A stretch of 56,401 nucleotides of DNA from Chryseobacterium sp. 36-9 (GCA_001898785.1 MKVE01000029.1:1-56401), one strand, 5' to 3'. Positions 6,847 through 16,714 are shown, numbered from the stretch's first letter. The notes: generated by a model from the sequence alone, not told the origin. A program made the numbers and translations.

Positions 6847-9528
6847 ATGGAAACAGATTGTAAAAGAAAATATCTGAAATTATCAGGCCTTGAGCCTTTA
6901 ATTATAACTCCCGAATCCAACTTTATCAATGTTGGAGAGAGAACCAACGTTGCTGGTTCCAAAAAATTTCTTCGATTAATTAAAGAAGAAAAATATGCCG
7001 AAGCACTCGATATTGCAAGAAATCAGGTGGAAGGCGGTGCCCAGATTTTGGACGTCAATATGGATGACGGACTTTTGGACGGGAAAACCGCAATGGTCAG
7101 ATTTCTTAATTTGATTGCTTCTGAGCCGGATATTGCAAGAATCCCGATTATGATAGATTCCTCAAAATGGGAAATTTTGGAAGCTGGATTACAAGTCGTT
7201 CAGGGAAAGCCTGTTGTGAATTCCATTAGTTTGAAAGGAGGTGAAGAAGAATTCATCAAGCAGGCAAAAGCGATTAAAAGATATGGCGCAGCGGCCATTA
7301 TTATGGCTTTTGATGAGGTTGGACAAGCCGATAATTACGAAAGAAGAATCGAAATTTCCAAAAGGTCTTATGATATTTTGGTGAATCAGGTTGGTTTTCC
7401 TTCCGAAGATATTATTTTCGATCTCAATATTTTCCCTGTTGCGACAGGAATGGACGAACACCGCAGAAACGCGATTGACTTTATCGAAGCAACACGCTGG
7501 GTTCGTACCAATCTTCCAAACGCTTCAGTAAGTGGAGGCGTTTCCAATGTTTCATTTTCCTTTCGTGGAAATGATTCTGTGAGAGAAGCAATGCATTCTG
7601 TTTTCCTTTACCACGCCATAAAAGCGGGGATGAATATGGGAATCGTGAATCCAACGATGTTGGAAGTATATGACGAAATTCCAAAAGATTTGCTGGAATT
7701 GGTGGAAGATGTAATGCTTGACAGAAAAGACGATGCGACAGAAAAATTGCTCGATTATTCCGAAAAACATAAATCCACAAAAAAAGAAAAAACCGAAGAC
7801 CTCGCTTGGAGAGAACAGGATTTACAATCGAGAATTACACACGCTTTAGTCAAAGGAATTGATCGTTTTATAGAAGAAGATACAGAGGAAGCTAGAAAAA
7901 CTTCAAAACGACCGCTTGATGTGATTGAGATAAATCTGATGACAGGAATGGGCGTTGTCGGCGACCTTTTCGGAAGCGGAAAAATGTTCTTGCCTCAGGT
8001 TGTAAAATCGGCGAGAGTAATGAAAAAAGCGGTGGCCTATCTTCAACCCTTCATCGAAGCAGAAAAAGACCAGACTCAAAAATCCAACGGAAAAATTTTG
8101 ATGGCAACTGTAAAAGGCGATGTTCACGATATCGGGAAAAATATTGTAAGCGTGGTTTTGGGTTGTAATAATTATGAGATTGTAGATTTGGGCGTGATGG
8201 TTCCGGCAGAAAAAATCATTCAGACGGCCATTGATGAAAAAGTGGACGTGATTGGATTAAGCGGATTGATTACACCAAGTCTGGACGAGATGGTTCATAT
8301 TGCCGATGAATTGGAACGTAAAAACCTGAATTTTCCTTTGCTGATAGGTGGTGCAACCACTTCCAAAGCGCATACAGCGGTAAAAATTTCGCCAAAATAT
8401 TCCAGTACAGTTGTTCACGTTAATGACGCTTCCAGAGCGGTTGGCGTTGTAAGTGCACTCTTGAATCACGATAAATCAAATGCTTATGCGTTGGAAATCA
8501 GAAAAGATTATGATGAATTCCGTGAAAAATTTCTGAATCGTCAGATAGACAAAGAATATGTTCCAATTACGGAAGCGCGTGAGAAAAAATTCAAAATCGA
8601 TTGGGAAAATGAAGAGATTCACACGCCTAAAAAATTAGGAATCACCATTATCGAAGACCAAAATCTGGATGAATTAGTTGAATTTATTGACTGGTCACCA
8701 TTCTTTAGAAGCTGGCAATTATTTGGAAAATTTCCTGAAATTTTGACTGATAATATTGTGGGTGAACAAGCGACGATTTTGTTCAATGAAGCTCAGATAA
8801 TGCTCAAAAAAATCTTGAAAGAAAAGAGTTTCCAAGCGAAAGGGATTTTTGGAATTTTTCCTGCGAATGCTAATGAACAAGACGATATTTTGGTTTATGA
8901 TGACAATCAAAATGTGATTTCAACTTTCAGAACTTTGCGTCAACAACATAAAAAATCCGAAGGGAAGGAATATTTTGCTCTAAGTGATTTTATTGCGCCT
9001 GAAAATTCTGAAAAACAAGATTATATCGGAACTTTCTGTGTTTGTACAGGTTTTGGAGCGGACGAATTGGCAAAAGAATATGAAGACCAAAATGACGATT
9101 ACAATGCAATTATGGTAAAAGCTTTGGCTGACCGTTTCGCAGAAGCCTTCGCAGAATATCTTCACAAGAAAGTCAGAACTGAATACTGGGGATATTCCGA
9201 AAATGAAACACTGGATAATGAGGAATTAATCAAAGAAAAATATCTCGGAATTCGTCCGGCTCCGGGTTATCCAGCTTGTCCTGACCATTTGGAAAAGCTG
9301 ACGATTTGGGATTTACTGAAAGTTGAAGAAAATATCGGCGTTACGTTGACCGAAAGTCTGGCAATGTGGCCGACTGCTGCCGTTTCAGGTTATTATTTTG
9401 GGAATCCAAAATCTAAATATTTCGGAGTAGGAAAAATTGATGAAGATCAACTGAAAGATTTTGCTGAAAGAAAAAATGTTGAGTTAGATTATGCTAGAAA
9501 ATGGCTGGCTCCAAACTTAGCGGATTAA
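6847..9528 (+). CDS. metH: Methionine synthase, folate/cobalamin/activation modules (split MetH, part 2)
   Basis: At 893 residues it carries the remaining MetH modules. Pterin-binding: [31 protein letters not shown] and [10 protein letters not shown], residues 1 to about 300. Cap and cobalamin-binding: D425-V-H427-D-I-G430 with the lower-ligand histidine H427, then [13 protein letters not shown] and [14 protein letters not shown]-terminal reactivation domain: RTEYWGY and [12 protein letters not shown] near 801, which binds SAM. It transfers the methyl group from methyltetrahydrofolate through cob(I)alamin to homocysteine held by the product of the preceding gene, three bases upstream. metF follows after 19 bases and supplies the folate substrate. 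Confidence 0.95.
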   Translation: METDCKRKYLKLSGLEPLIITPESNFINVGERTNVAGSKKFLRLIKEEKYAEALDIARNQVEGGAQILDVNMDDGLLDGKTAMVRFLNLIASEPDIARIPIMIDSSKWEILEAGLQVVQGKPVVNSISLKGGEEEFIKQAKAIKRYGAAAIIMAFDEVGQADNYERRIEISKRSYDILVNQVGFPSEDIIFDLNIFPVATGMDEHRRNAIDFIEATRWVRTNLPNASVSGGVSNVSFSFRGNDSVREAMHSVFLYHAIKAGMNMGIVNPTMLEVYDEIPKDLLELVEDVMLDRKDDATEKLLDYSEKHKSTKKEKTEDLAWREQDLQSRITHALVKGIDRFIEEDTEEARKTSKRPLDVIEINLMTGMGVVGDLFGSGKMFLPQVVKSARVMKKAVAYLQPFIEAEKDQTQKSNGKILMATVKGDVHDIGKNIVSVVLGCNNYEIVDLGVMVPAEKIIQTAIDEKVDVIGLSGLITPSLDEMVHIADELERKNLNFPLLIGGATTSKAHTAVKISPKYSSTVVHVNDASRAVGVVSALLNHDKSNAYALEIRKDYDEFREKFLNRQIDKEYVPITEAREKKFKIDWENEEIHTPKKLGITIIEDQNLDELVEFIDWSPFFRSWQLFGKFPEILTDNIVGEQATILFNEAQIMLKKILKEKSFQAKGIFGIFPANANEQDDILVYDDNQNVISTFRTLRQQHKKSEGKEYFALSDFIAPENSEKQDYIGTFCVCTGFGADELAKEYEDQNDDYNAIMVKALADRFAEAFAEYLHKKVRTEYWGYSENETLDNEELIKEKYLGIRPAPGYPACPDHLEKLTIWDLLKVEENIGVTLTESLAMWPTAAVSGYYFGNPKSKYFGVGKIDEDQLKDFAERKNVELDYARKWLAPNLAD

Positions 9529-9547
9529 TACTATTTAAAATTATTAA

Positions 9548-10504
9548 ATGAAAATTACTGACCATATAAAAAACGCTAACGGTAAAACGCTTTTTTCTTT
9601 TGAGATCGTTCCGCCTCAAAAAGGTGTTGGAATCGCCGATTTATATAAGAATATCGACCCGTTGATGGAATTCAAACCGCCATTTATAGATGTTACAACT
9701 TCTCGGGAAGAATATATTTTTCTGGAAAGAGGAAACGGTTTGATGGAGCGAAAAATCACAAGAATGCGCCCTGGAACTTTAGGAATTTGCTCAGCGATTC
9801 AGAATAAATATAATGTAGATACTGTTCCACACGTTCTTTGCGGTGGATTTACAAAAGAAGAAACCGAATATCTTTTAGTGGATTGTATGTATCTGGGAAT
9901 CAATAATATTGTTGCTTTGCGAGGTGATGCAATGAAGGGTGAAAAGTATTTTGAACCCTCAGTAGGCGGACACAAATATGCTTCGGATTTGGTAAAGCAG
10001 ATTCACGATTTGGGAATCGGAGAATATCTTCACGGCAAGATAGAATCCGACGTTGATAACAGTTTTTGCATTGGTGTTGCGGGTTATCCAGAGAAGCATA
10101 TTGAAGCGCCTTCAATGAATTATGATCTTCAAATGTTGAAGAAAAAAGTGGAAGCTGGTGCAGATTACATCGTGACCCAAATGTTCTTTGATAACCAGAA
10201 ATTCTTTGATTTTGTAAAGCAAGCCAGAGAAATTGGGATTGATGTTCCGATTATTCCAGGAATTAAACCGATTGCAACCAAAACACATTTGCAAATGTTG
10301 CCACAGGTTTTCAAAATCGATTTACCGGAAGCATTAATCAATGAAGTTCTGAAATGTAAAACAAACAACGACGTTCGCGAAGTTGGAATTGAATGGGCAA
10401 TCAACCAATCAAAGGAACTTTTGGATTTTGGAATTCCGGTTCTGCATTTTTATTCGATGGGAAAAAGCGATAATATTCTGAAGATTGGAAGAGAAATATT
10501 TTAA
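9548..10504 (+). CDS. metF: Methylenetetrahydrofolate reductase
   Basis: It reduces 5,10-methylene-THF to 5-methyl-THF with NADH and FAD, feeding MetH. Seen: SFEIVPPQKG (17-26) as the family's first strand, VDVTTSREE-like text (here IDVTTSREE), VPHVLCGGFTKEE, NIVALRGDA (the LRGD flavin motif), ASDLVKQI, IGVAGYPEKHIEAP, DYIVTQMFFDN and PIIPGIKPI. The 318 residues are standard for bacterial MetF. It is the last gene of the methionine cluster and is followed within 10 bases by a strong intrinsic terminator, so it ends the SAM-controlled unit. Confidence 0.95.
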   Translation: MKITDHIKNANGKTLFSFEIVPPQKGVGIADLYKNIDPLMEFKPPFIDVTTSREEYIFLERGNGLMERKITRMRPGTLGICSAIQNKYNVDTVPHVLCGGFTKEETEYLLVDCMYLGINNIVALRGDAMKGEKYFEPSVGGHKYASDLVKQIHDLGIGEYLHGKIESDVDNSFCIGVAGYPEKHIEAPSMNYDLQMLKKKVEAGADYIVTQMFFDNQKFFDFVKQAREIGIDVPIIPGIKPIATKTHLQMLPQVFKIDLPEALINEVLKCKTNNDVREVGIEWAINQSKELLDFGIPVLHFYSMGKSDNILKIGREIF

Positions 10505-10507
10505 AAA

Positions 10508-10540
10508 GAAAAGAGATGCCAATTGCATCTCTTTTTTTAA
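10508..10540 (+). terminator. Intrinsic terminator after metF
   Basis: AGAGATGC (10512-10519) pairs with GCATCTCT (10525-10532) around a 5-base loop, followed by a T run. It closes the methionine operon before hutI. Confidence 0.9.
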
Positions 10541-10561
10541 TTTTACGATTCAAGATTATAT

Positions 10562-11785
10562 ATGAAACTAATTGGTCCATTCAAGCAAATCATTACACTC
10601 AATAATCTTCCACTGAAGGGAAAATTACAAGACGAATCTTTAGAAATAATTCCCAATGGCGGAATTTTAACAGAAAATGGAAAAATTTTAGACGTCAACG
10701 ATTTCGATTTTCTGAAACAAAAGTTTTCTGATTCTGAAATCAATTTTATTGATAATGAGCAAATCGCACTTCCAGCTTTTGTAGATGCACATACGCATAT
10801 CTGTTTTGGAGGAAATCGGGCGAATGATTTTGCGTTGAGAAATGCAGGTAAAACTTATCTTGAGATTGCAGAATCCGGCGGTGGAATTTGGAGTTCCGTA
10901 CAGCATACAAGACAAGCTTCGGAAGATAATTTGGTTGATGGAATCCTTGAACGTGTCAATATTTTATTAAATCAAGGCATCACAACAATCGAGATAAAAA
11001 GCGGTTATGGATTGAATGTTGAGGAAGAACTCAAAATGCTTCGAGCCATAAAAAAAGCTCAGGACAAAATAAAAGCGACATTGATTCCAACTTGCCTTTC
11101 CGCTCATTTAAAACCAAGAGATTTCGAAGGTTCATCGGAAGATTATCTTAATTATATTTTGGATGAAATTCTACCAAAAGTAAAAGAAGAAAACCTTGCT
11201 AGCCGTGTTGATATTTTTATTGAAAAATCAGCATTTCAGCCGGAAGAAAGCAAGACTTACCTTTTGAAAGCTAAAGAATTAGGCTTTCAAATTACAGTTC
11301 ACGCCGATCAGTTTACGGCTGGAAGTTCACGAATTGCTGTGGAAGTTGGTGCAAAATCTGCTGACCATTTGGAAGCGACTATCGATGAAGATATTGAGTT
11401 TCTTGCTAATTCAAATACGGTGGCGATTGCTTTGTCAGGTGCAAGTTTAGGGTTAGGCGAACCATTTGCTCCGGCAAGAGAAATTCTGGATAAAGGTGGG
11501 ATTTTAGCAATTGCAACCGACTGGAATCCGGGTTCAGCGCCAATGGGAAATCTCGTTACTCAAGCTTCGATTTTGGCGACATATCAGAAGTTGACTACAG
11601 CGGAAGTTTTAGCTGCAATAACTTTCCGAGCAGCTTATGCTTTGGGTTTAGAAGACAGAGGAGTTTTAGCAAAAGGAAAGAAAGCAGATTTTATCACTTA
11701 CGAAACAAATAATTTCCAGAACATCCTTTATCACCAAGGAAGTTTGAAGCCGAAAAGTGTTTATATCAACGGAGAAAAAATCTAA
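10562..11785 (+). CDS. hutI: Imidazolonepropionase
   Basis: This amidohydrolase-superfamily enzyme opens 4-imidazolone-5-propanoate to N-formimino-glutamate in histidine breakdown. Seen: the metal motif DAHTHICFGG (near 75-84), TIEIKSGYGL, TCLSAHLKPRDFEG, VHADQFTAG, DHLEATID, and ATDWNPGSAP (the NPGS signature near 320). The C-terminus KPKSVYINGEKI is typical. Its length of 407 is standard. The next gene, hutG, starts three bases after its stop and performs the next step. hutH and hutU are not in the window. Confidence 0.95.
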   Translation: MKLIGPFKQIITLNNLPLKGKLQDESLEIIPNGGILTENGKILDVNDFDFLKQKFSDSEINFIDNEQIALPAFVDAHTHICFGGNRANDFALRNAGKTYLEIAESGGGIWSSVQHTRQASEDNLVDGILERVNILLNQGITTIEIKSGYGLNVEEELKMLRAIKKAQDKIKATLIPTCLSAHLKPRDFEGSSEDYLNYILDEILPKVKEENLASRVDIFIEKSAFQPEESKTYLLKAKELGFQITVHADQFTAGSSRIAVEVGAKSADHLEATIDEDIEFLANSNTVAIALSGASLGLGEPFAPAREILDKGGILAIATDWNPGSAPMGNLVTQASILATYQKLTTAEVLAAITFRAAYALGLEDRGVLAKGKKADFITYETNNFQNILYHQGSLKPKSVYINGEKI

Positions 11786-11788
11786 ATT

Positions 11789-12703
11789 ATGTTTGAATGG
11801 ACAGGCCGTTTTGATGGCGAAGAAGAATCGTATCACAGAATTTTCCAACGAGTGAAAAGAGAAACGGATGATGAAACTATTAATCCTAATGATTTCGTTT
11901 TACACGGGTTTGCTGTGGACGAAGGTGTGAAACGTAACAAAGGTAGAGTAGGAGCCCAGGAAGCACCAGATTTGATTAGAAAAAATATGTCCAACTTTCC
12001 TGTTGTCAATTCTGTGTTTTCTCTGAGAGATTTCGGAAATATTAAATGTGAAAATAATGACCTCGAAGCAACTCAGAATTTATTAGCCGAAAAAGTTTCG
12101 AAAGCATTATCAAAACAAGGGAAATCTGTTGTTTTAGGAGGTGGACACGAAGTCACTTTTGCTCATTATTCAGGAATTAAAAAAGCTTTTCCCAATCAAA
12201 AAATAGGAATCATCAACTTCGATGCTCACTTTGACAACCGTGAACCAGAAAACGGTTTGGCAACTTCCGGAACGGGATTTTGGCAAATTGCTCAGGAAGA
12301 CGAGATTCACTCATTACATATTGGAATTCAGAAAAATAGTAATACCAGAAAGTTGTTCGAAAGTGCGGATAATTTTGGAATGAAATATATTCTCGCTGAC
12401 GAAATCTACTCCGAAAATATTCCAAATCTGATGTTTACCATTAATTCATTTTTGGAAGATGTGGACATTGTTTATGTCACCATTTGTATGGATGTTTTCA
12501 ATGCCTCCATTGCGCCTGGCGTCAGCGCGCCGGCTTATAATGGGATTTTTGCCGACCGCCAATTTATGCAGATCTACCGTCATATTTTATCTTCAGAAAA
12601 AACAAATGCACTGGATGTTGCAGAAGTGAATCCCAATTTTGATATACAGGAAAGAACCGCAAGACTGGCTGCAAGTCTTGTGAACGAATGGTTTATGATT
12701 TAG
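11789..12703 (+). CDS. hutG: Formimidoylglutamase, arginase family, with Cys at a usual metal-ligand position
   Basis: It hydrolyses N-formimidoyl-glutamate to glutamate and formamide. Seen: GGGHE with H120, FDAHFD with D145, H147 and D149, and TICMDVFNASIAPGVSAPA with D235. In arginase-type enzymes the last motif reads D-x-D; here the first position is C233. That may be a genuine family variant or may change the dinuclear manganese site. The APGVSAPA text strongly favours formimidoylglutamase over arginase or agmatinase, as does hutI three bases upstream. Length is 304. The HAD gene follows after eight bases, so the three genes are probably co-transcribed. Confidence 0.88.
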   Translation: MFEWTGRFDGEEESYHRIFQRVKRETDDETINPNDFVLHGFAVDEGVKRNKGRVGAQEAPDLIRKNMSNFPVVNSVFSLRDFGNIKCENNDLEATQNLLAEKVSKALSKQGKSVVLGGGHEVTFAHYSGIKKAFPNQKIGIINFDAHFDNREPENGLATSGTGFWQIAQEDEIHSLHIGIQKNSNTRKLFESADNFGMKYILADEIYSENIPNLMFTINSFLEDVDIVYVTICMDVFNASIAPGVSAPAYNGIFADRQFMQIYRHILSSEKTNALDVAEVNPNFDIQERTARLAASLVNEWFMI

Positions 12704-12710
12704 ATAAATT

Positions 12711-13337
12711 ATGAAGAAAAGAGACAGTATTATTTTTGACTTGGACGGAACACTTTGGAATGCTTCGGAAACCGTAGTCAAAGCTTTTAACGACAGTATT
12801 CATGCGATTGGATTTGACATCAATGTCAAATCTCAGACCGTGAGAGATTTTTCAGGAATGAAGATGGATGACATTTTCTCGCAATATTTCGGTTTTGTTC
12901 CAAAAGAAAAACTGAAAGAATTTGAAAGAATTTATGCTCATAAAGAGAGCCAATATCTTAAAGAATCTGGCGGTGAATTATTTCCCAAAGTCAAAGAAAC
13001 ACTAGAAAAATTAGCACAAGATTACAGACTTTTCATTGTCAGCAATTGTATGAAAGGCTACATCGAGAACTTCATCGGGTTTTTTAGTTTTGAAGGTCTG
13101 TTTGAAGATTTTGAATGTTTCGGCAACTATGGTTTGCCAAAAGACAAGAACATCAGGCTGATTGTAGAAAGAAATAATTTGCAGAATCCGGTCTATGTTG
13201 GCGATACGATTTGGGACAAAGAATCTTCCGAAAAAGCTGGAGTTGACTTTATCTATGCCGCTTACGGTTTTGGAAAAATTGAAAATCCAAAAATTCAGAT
13301 TCAAAGTTTTGAAGATTTGTTGACTTTAGAGTTTTAA
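12711..13337 (+). CDS. HAD-family hydrolase, phosphoglycolate-phosphatase-like
   Basis: This 208-residue haloacid-dehalogenase-type phosphatase is cytoplasmic. Seen: motif I IIFDLDGTLWN with nucleophile D10 and acid D12; motif II FIVSNC near 109; a motif III lysine around LPKDKN; motif IV VGDTIWDKESSEKAG. A helical cap lies between motifs I and II (about 18-85), the C1 arrangement of the PGP/beta-PGM group. Substrate cannot be read. It follows hutG by eight bases and a bidirectional terminator closes the unit, so it may be a passenger in the histidine operon or act on a damaged metabolite. Confidence 0.82.
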   Translation: MKKRDSIIFDLDGTLWNASETVVKAFNDSIHAIGFDINVKSQTVRDFSGMKMDDIFSQYFGFVPKEKLKEFERIYAHKESQYLKESGGELFPKVKETLEKLAQDYRLFIVSNCMKGYIENFIGFFSFEGLFEDFECFGNYGLPKDKNIRLIVERNNLQNPVYVGDTIWDKESSEKAGVDFIYAAYGFGKIENPKIQIQSFEDLLTLEF

Positions 13338-13342
13338 AAACA

Positions 13343-13376
13343 AAAAAGCCTTATCAAATTTTGACAAGGCTTTAAT
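13343..13376. terminator. Bidirectional terminator between convergent genes
   Basis: AAGCCTT (13346-13352) pairs with AAGGCTT (13366-13372), extended inward by TCAAA/TTTGA across one mismatch. A run on the left and T run on the right serve both the HAD gene and the DUF2911 gene. Confidence 0.85.
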
Positions 13377-13395
13377 TATTACAAATCTTTGAAGA

Positions 13396-13962
13396 TTATT
13401 TAAACTCAATTGGAAATTTAACCTGCGTATTGTCCCAGCCAGCGTACAAATCCGCTCCGGATTTTGTCTGTACAAAAGTCACAGAAAAATATTCGATCGG
13501 GGAAGACGTTTTTTCAACCGGAACATTGAATCTCACTACATCTTTACTTTTGTCATAGAAATAGGCACCCCATTTATCTATATCAGAGTTGATAACAATA
13601 GTCCATTCTTTTTCAAATGGAATGGCAAAAATACTGTAAGTTCCGGCAGGGATTTCTTTTCCGCCAATTACAACAGGCGTGTAAAATTTGATTTCAGAAT
13701 TTTCATTGGCTCCAAATCTCCAGATATCTCCATATTTAACAAGGTTTCCAAAAACAACTCTGCTCTTTTTTTGCGGACGGGAATAAACCACTTTTACTTT
13801 CGGAGTTTCTGTTTTAGATGAAGCTGCCTGAATTGGATAATAAGCCGCATCCATAGGACTCACATCTACAGAAGAATAATTCAATTTTGTCGGGTCTAAT
13901 TTTGCTTGTGAAAATGTGCTAACTCCTACTAACAAAGAAGCGGCAATGATTAGGTTTTTCAT
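13396..13962 (-). CDS. Secreted DUF2911 protein
   Basis: It has 188 residues with a signal peptide MKNLIIAASLLVGVSTFSQA (1-20). The body carries the DUF2911 pattern: VVYSRPQKKSRVVFG, YGDIWRFGANENSEIKF, GKEIPAGTYSIFAIP, EWTIVINSDIDKWGAY and DVVRFNVPVEK. DUF2911 proteins are abundant in Bacteroidota and presumably periplasmic, with a beta-sandwich look. No biochemical function is established as far as I know. The ATG follows the aminotransferase stop by one base, so the two are co-transcribed on the minus strand. Confidence 0.85.
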   Translation of the reverse strand: MKNLIIAASLLVGVSTFSQAKLDPTKLNYSSVDVSPMDAAYYPIQAASSKTETPKVKVVYSRPQKKSRVVFGNLVKYGDIWRFGANENSEIKFYTPVVIGGKEIPAGTYSIFAIPFEKEWTIVINSDIDKWGAYFYDKSKDVVRFNVPVEKTSSPIEYFSVTFVQTKSGADLYAGWDNTQVKFPIEFK

Positions 13963-13963
13963 A

Positions 13964-15121
13964 TTACACTTTAATTTTTAATAAATTTTCTATAGCTCTA
14001 TCCAATGTTTCCTGTTTTTTTGCAAAACAAAAACGGCTGACTTTTTCATCGGTTTTATCTTTGTAAAAGGCAGAAAACGGGATGGTTGCTACTTTATATT
14101 CTTTGGTTAACCAGTAGCAAAAATCCTTGTCTTGCTTATCAGAAATTGCGCCAAAATTAGCAGATAAAAAATAAGTTCCTTCACAATCCAGTAATTGGAA
14201 AGGCGTTTCTTTCAAAGCATTTTTAAGATAATCTCTTTTAGTTTGGAAAAATGTTGAGATTGATTTGAAGTCATCAACATTTTGTAAATATTTAGAAATT
14301 GCAAATTGTGCAGGCGTGTTCACACAAAACACGTTGAACTGATGAACTTTCCTGAACTCTTTCATCAGATACGAAGGCGCGCAAACATAACCTATTTTCC
14401 AGCCAGTGATATGCAACAATTTCCCAAAAGAGCCAACTACGAAAGTTCGTTTTTTCAGCTCAGGATATTTGGCTAAAGTCAGATGAGGTTTTTCGTCAAA
14501 AGTGATGCTTTCGTAGACTTCATCGCTCAGAATAATGATGTTTGTGTTTTTTACAATCGCAATCAGTTCATCAATATCTTTTTGTTTTAAGATTTTTCCG
14601 GAAGGATTATTCGGGTTATTGATAATAATCATCTTGGTTTTTTCAGAAACCAGATTTTTGACTTCGTTCCAATTAATTTTGTAATCAGGATAAAGCATTT
14701 TGACATTTTTGACGATACCGCCATTCAGAATAATTGCAGGCTCGTAGCAATCGTAAGCAGGCTCGAAAATAATGACTTCATCATCCTTTTTTACAAATGC
14801 AGAAATAATCGTAAAAATCCCCTGAGTAGCTCCAGCCGTTACATTAATCTCAGAATCCGGATGGTAATCTGCTTGATATTGAAGATTGAATTTTCTTGAG
14901 ATTTCTTCCCGCAGTTCCTTGATTCCAAACAAAGGTGCGTATTGATTATGACCTTGTTTTGCAAAATCACCGAGATATTGGATTAAATTTTCATCAGGCT
15001 GATAATCCGGAAATCCCTGAGAAAGATTAACTGCATTTTCCTGTTGTGCTAATAAGCTCATTTCTGTGAAAATCGTAGTTTTCACATCAGGAAGTTTGGA
15101 GTTGGGTAATCTGAAAGCCAT
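13964..15121 (-). CDS. Class I aminotransferase, methionine/kynurenine-aminotransferase type
   Basis: This is a PLP fold-type I aminotransferase of 385 residues. Seen: AVNLSQGFPDY (30-40), NQYAPLFGIKELR (59-71), TAGATQGIF (95-103), EPAYDCYEP, IIINNPNNPSGK, ILSDEVYESITF, and SFGKLLHITGWKIGY with Schiff-base K234. The NLSQGFPD and FGIKELR text is typical of the group annotated as methionine aminotransferase (YbdL-like) or kynurenine-oxoglutarate transaminase. It could transaminate ketomethiobutyrate in methionine salvage, but it lies outside the riboswitch operon and the substrate is inferred. It is divergent from miaA. Confidence 0.85.
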   Translation of the reverse strand: MAFRLPNSKLPDVKTTIFTEMSLLAQQENAVNLSQGFPDYQPDENLIQYLGDFAKQGHNQYAPLFGIKELREEISRKFNLQYQADYHPDSEINVTAGATQGIFTIISAFVKKDDEVIIFEPAYDCYEPAIILNGGIVKNVKMLYPDYKINWNEVKNLVSEKTKMIIINNPNNPSGKILKQKDIDELIAIVKNTNIIILSDEVYESITFDEKPHLTLAKYPELKKRTFVVGSFGKLLHITGWKIGYVCAPSYLMKEFRKVHQFNVFCVNTPAQFAISKYLQNVDDFKSISTFFQTKRDYLKNALKETPFQLLDCEGTYFLSANFGAISDKQDKDFCYWLTKEYKVATIPFSAFYKDKTDEKVSRFCFAKKQETLDRAIENLLKIKV

Positions 15122-15175
15122 TCTGATTGTAAAAATAAGTAATTATTACATTAAAAAATCAAAATAATGATTTTG

Positions 15176-15183
15176 TAAATTTG
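15176..15183 (+). promoter_or_regulatory. -7 box of miaA promoter
   Basis: TAAATTTG matches TAnnTTTG exactly. The expected start is near 15187, leaving a leader of about 8-11 bases before the TTG start codons. No clear -33 TTTG is seen. Confidence 0.6.
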
Positions 15184-15194
15184 CAAAAAAATTT

Positions 15195-16109
15195 TTGTTG
15201 AAGCGTCTCATCTCCATTATCGGAACTACAGGAATCGGGAAAACCCGGTTGGCAATCGACTTGGCGAAACATCTCGATACCGAAATTATTTCATGTGACT
15301 CGCGCCAGTTCTATAAAGAAATGAAAATTGGAACAGCAATGCCCACCGATGAAGAGTTAGCTGAAGCGAAACATCATTTTGTGGCTAATCTTAGTGTCAA
15401 CGATTATTATTCAATCGGTCAATATGAAGTTGATGCGCTGAAAAAACTTGATGAAATTTTCTCTCAAAAAGATGTCGCCATAATGGTCGGAGGTAGTGGG
15501 ATGTATGAAAAAGCTGTTGTGGAAGGGATGAATGACTTGCCTGAAGCGGATGCTGAAAATCAACAAAAATTACTATCAATTTGGGAAAATGTAGGAATTG
15601 AAGCTTTGCAAAAATTGCTTGAAGAATTAGATCCTAATTATTTTTCAATTGTAGATAAAGACAATCCCAGACGTTTATTACGAGCTATTGATATCATCTG
15701 GCAAACCGGAAAAACCTACACCGAAAATCTTAGTGCACCAAAAGATAAAAGGAATTTTAAAACTATCCGAATCGGAATTGATGCGCCAAGAGAAGTCATT
15801 TATGAAAGAATCAATCTTCGTGTTGATAAAATGATAGAGAAAGGATTGCTGGAGGAAGTGAGAGGTTTGATTGCTGATAGAGACAGAGTGGCTCTACAAA
15901 CGGTAGGATATTCAGAATTGTTCCGATATTTTGATGGAGAATGGGATTTGGATTTCGCTATCGAGGAAATCAAGAAAAATTCCCGTCGGTACGCCAAGCG
16001 ACAAATCACGTGGAACAAAAAACTGGATAATGTAAATTGGGTCAACTATGATAATTCTCTGCAAGAAGCATTATCTTTGCTGGAAAAATTAAGTAATTCG
16101 GAGATTTAG
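15195..16109 (+). CDS. miaA: tRNA dimethylallyltransferase
   Basis: It adds a dimethylallyl group to N6 of A37 in tRNAs reading codons that start with U. Seen: P-loop GTTGIGKT (10-17), SCDSRQFYKEMKIGTA (DSRQ motif), HHFVANLSVNDYYS, GGSGMYEKAVVEG, NPRRLLRAIDI, TVGYSELFRYFDGE and the C-terminal RRYAKRQITWNK. The length of 304 is standard. Two adjacent TTG codons (15195, 15198) are the only plausible starts, since no ATG fits before the P-loop. The gene is divergent from the aminotransferase, and the thioredoxin-like gene follows after 45 bases. Confidence 0.94.
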   Translation: MLKRLISIIGTTGIGKTRLAIDLAKHLDTEIISCDSRQFYKEMKIGTAMPTDEELAEAKHHFVANLSVNDYYSIGQYEVDALKKLDEIFSQKDVAIMVGGSGMYEKAVVEGMNDLPEADAENQQKLLSIWENVGIEALQKLLEELDPNYFSIVDKDNPRRLLRAIDIIWQTGKTYTENLSAPKDKRNFKTIRIGIDAPREVIYERINLRVDKMIEKGLLEEVRGLIADRDRVALQTVGYSELFRYFDGEWDLDFAIEEIKKNSRRYAKRQITWNKKLDNVNWVNYDNSLQEALSLLEKLSNSEI

Positions 16110-16154
16110 TAATTTCTTAATCACAAAATATTTTAATCTTTTTAAATCAAACTT

Positions 16155-16712
16155 ATGTCAAATACACCTTCAAATATGCTGGCTCTGGGAACAAAAGCTC
16201 CAGATTTCAAGCTTCCTAATCCTTCAAAAAATAATGAATTACAAAGCCTTGAATCTTTGAAAGGGAAAAAAGGAACTTTGGTTGTTTTTATGTGCAACCA
16301 TTGTCCGTTCGTTCTTCATATTATTGATAAATTGGAGGAACTGTATGAAGATTACAAATCCCAGGGAATCGAGTTTATTGGGATTAATTCTAACGATGTT
16401 GAAAGATATCCTGCAGATTCTCCGGAGATGATGGTTGATTTTGTAGATGAAAGAAATATCAAATTTCCTTATTTATATGATGAATCACAAGATGTTGCAA
16501 AAGCTTTTGATGCGGCTTGTACGCCGGATTTTTACTTCTTTGATGAAAATCTAAGTTTAATTTATCGTGGTCAAATGGATGACTCTCGACCAGGAAATCA
16601 GAAGGAAATTACAGGTGAAGATTTGGTTGTAGCCTTTGAAAATCTTTTAGCTGGTGCGGAGCAGGAAGAGTTCCAGAGACCAAGTTTGGGTTGTAATATC
16701 AAATGGAAATAA
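16155..16712 (+). CDS. Thioredoxin-fold protein with CNHCPF motif
   Basis: This 185-residue protein is of the AhpC/TSA-thioredoxin-like group. Seen: LGTKAPDFKLPNP (11-23), then VVFMCNHCPFVLHI with a CxxC pair in the resolving position, GINSNDVERYPADSPE, FPYLYDESQDVAKAF, ACTPDFYFFD with the cis-proline, and RPSLGCNIKW. The CNHCPF form is typical of a widespread family annotated only as thioredoxin family protein. It has no signal peptide, so a cytoplasmic redox role is likely. Partner and substrate are unknown. A terminator follows immediately. Confidence 0.85.
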   Translation: MSNTPSNMLALGTKAPDFKLPNPSKNNELQSLESLKGKKGTLVVFMCNHCPFVLHIIDKLEELYEDYKSQGIEFIGINSNDVERYPADSPEMMVDFVDERNIKFPYLYDESQDVAKAFDAACTPDFYFFDENLSLIYRGQMDDSRPGNQKEITGEDLVVAFENLLAGAEQEEFQRPSLGCNIKWK

Positions 16713-16714
16713 AA

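Noticed and set aside
6840-6850. Frameshift or nonsense mutation splitting metH
   Set aside because: The stop and following ATG form a clean boundary at a module junction, and both halves are intact, so a natural gene split is more likely.
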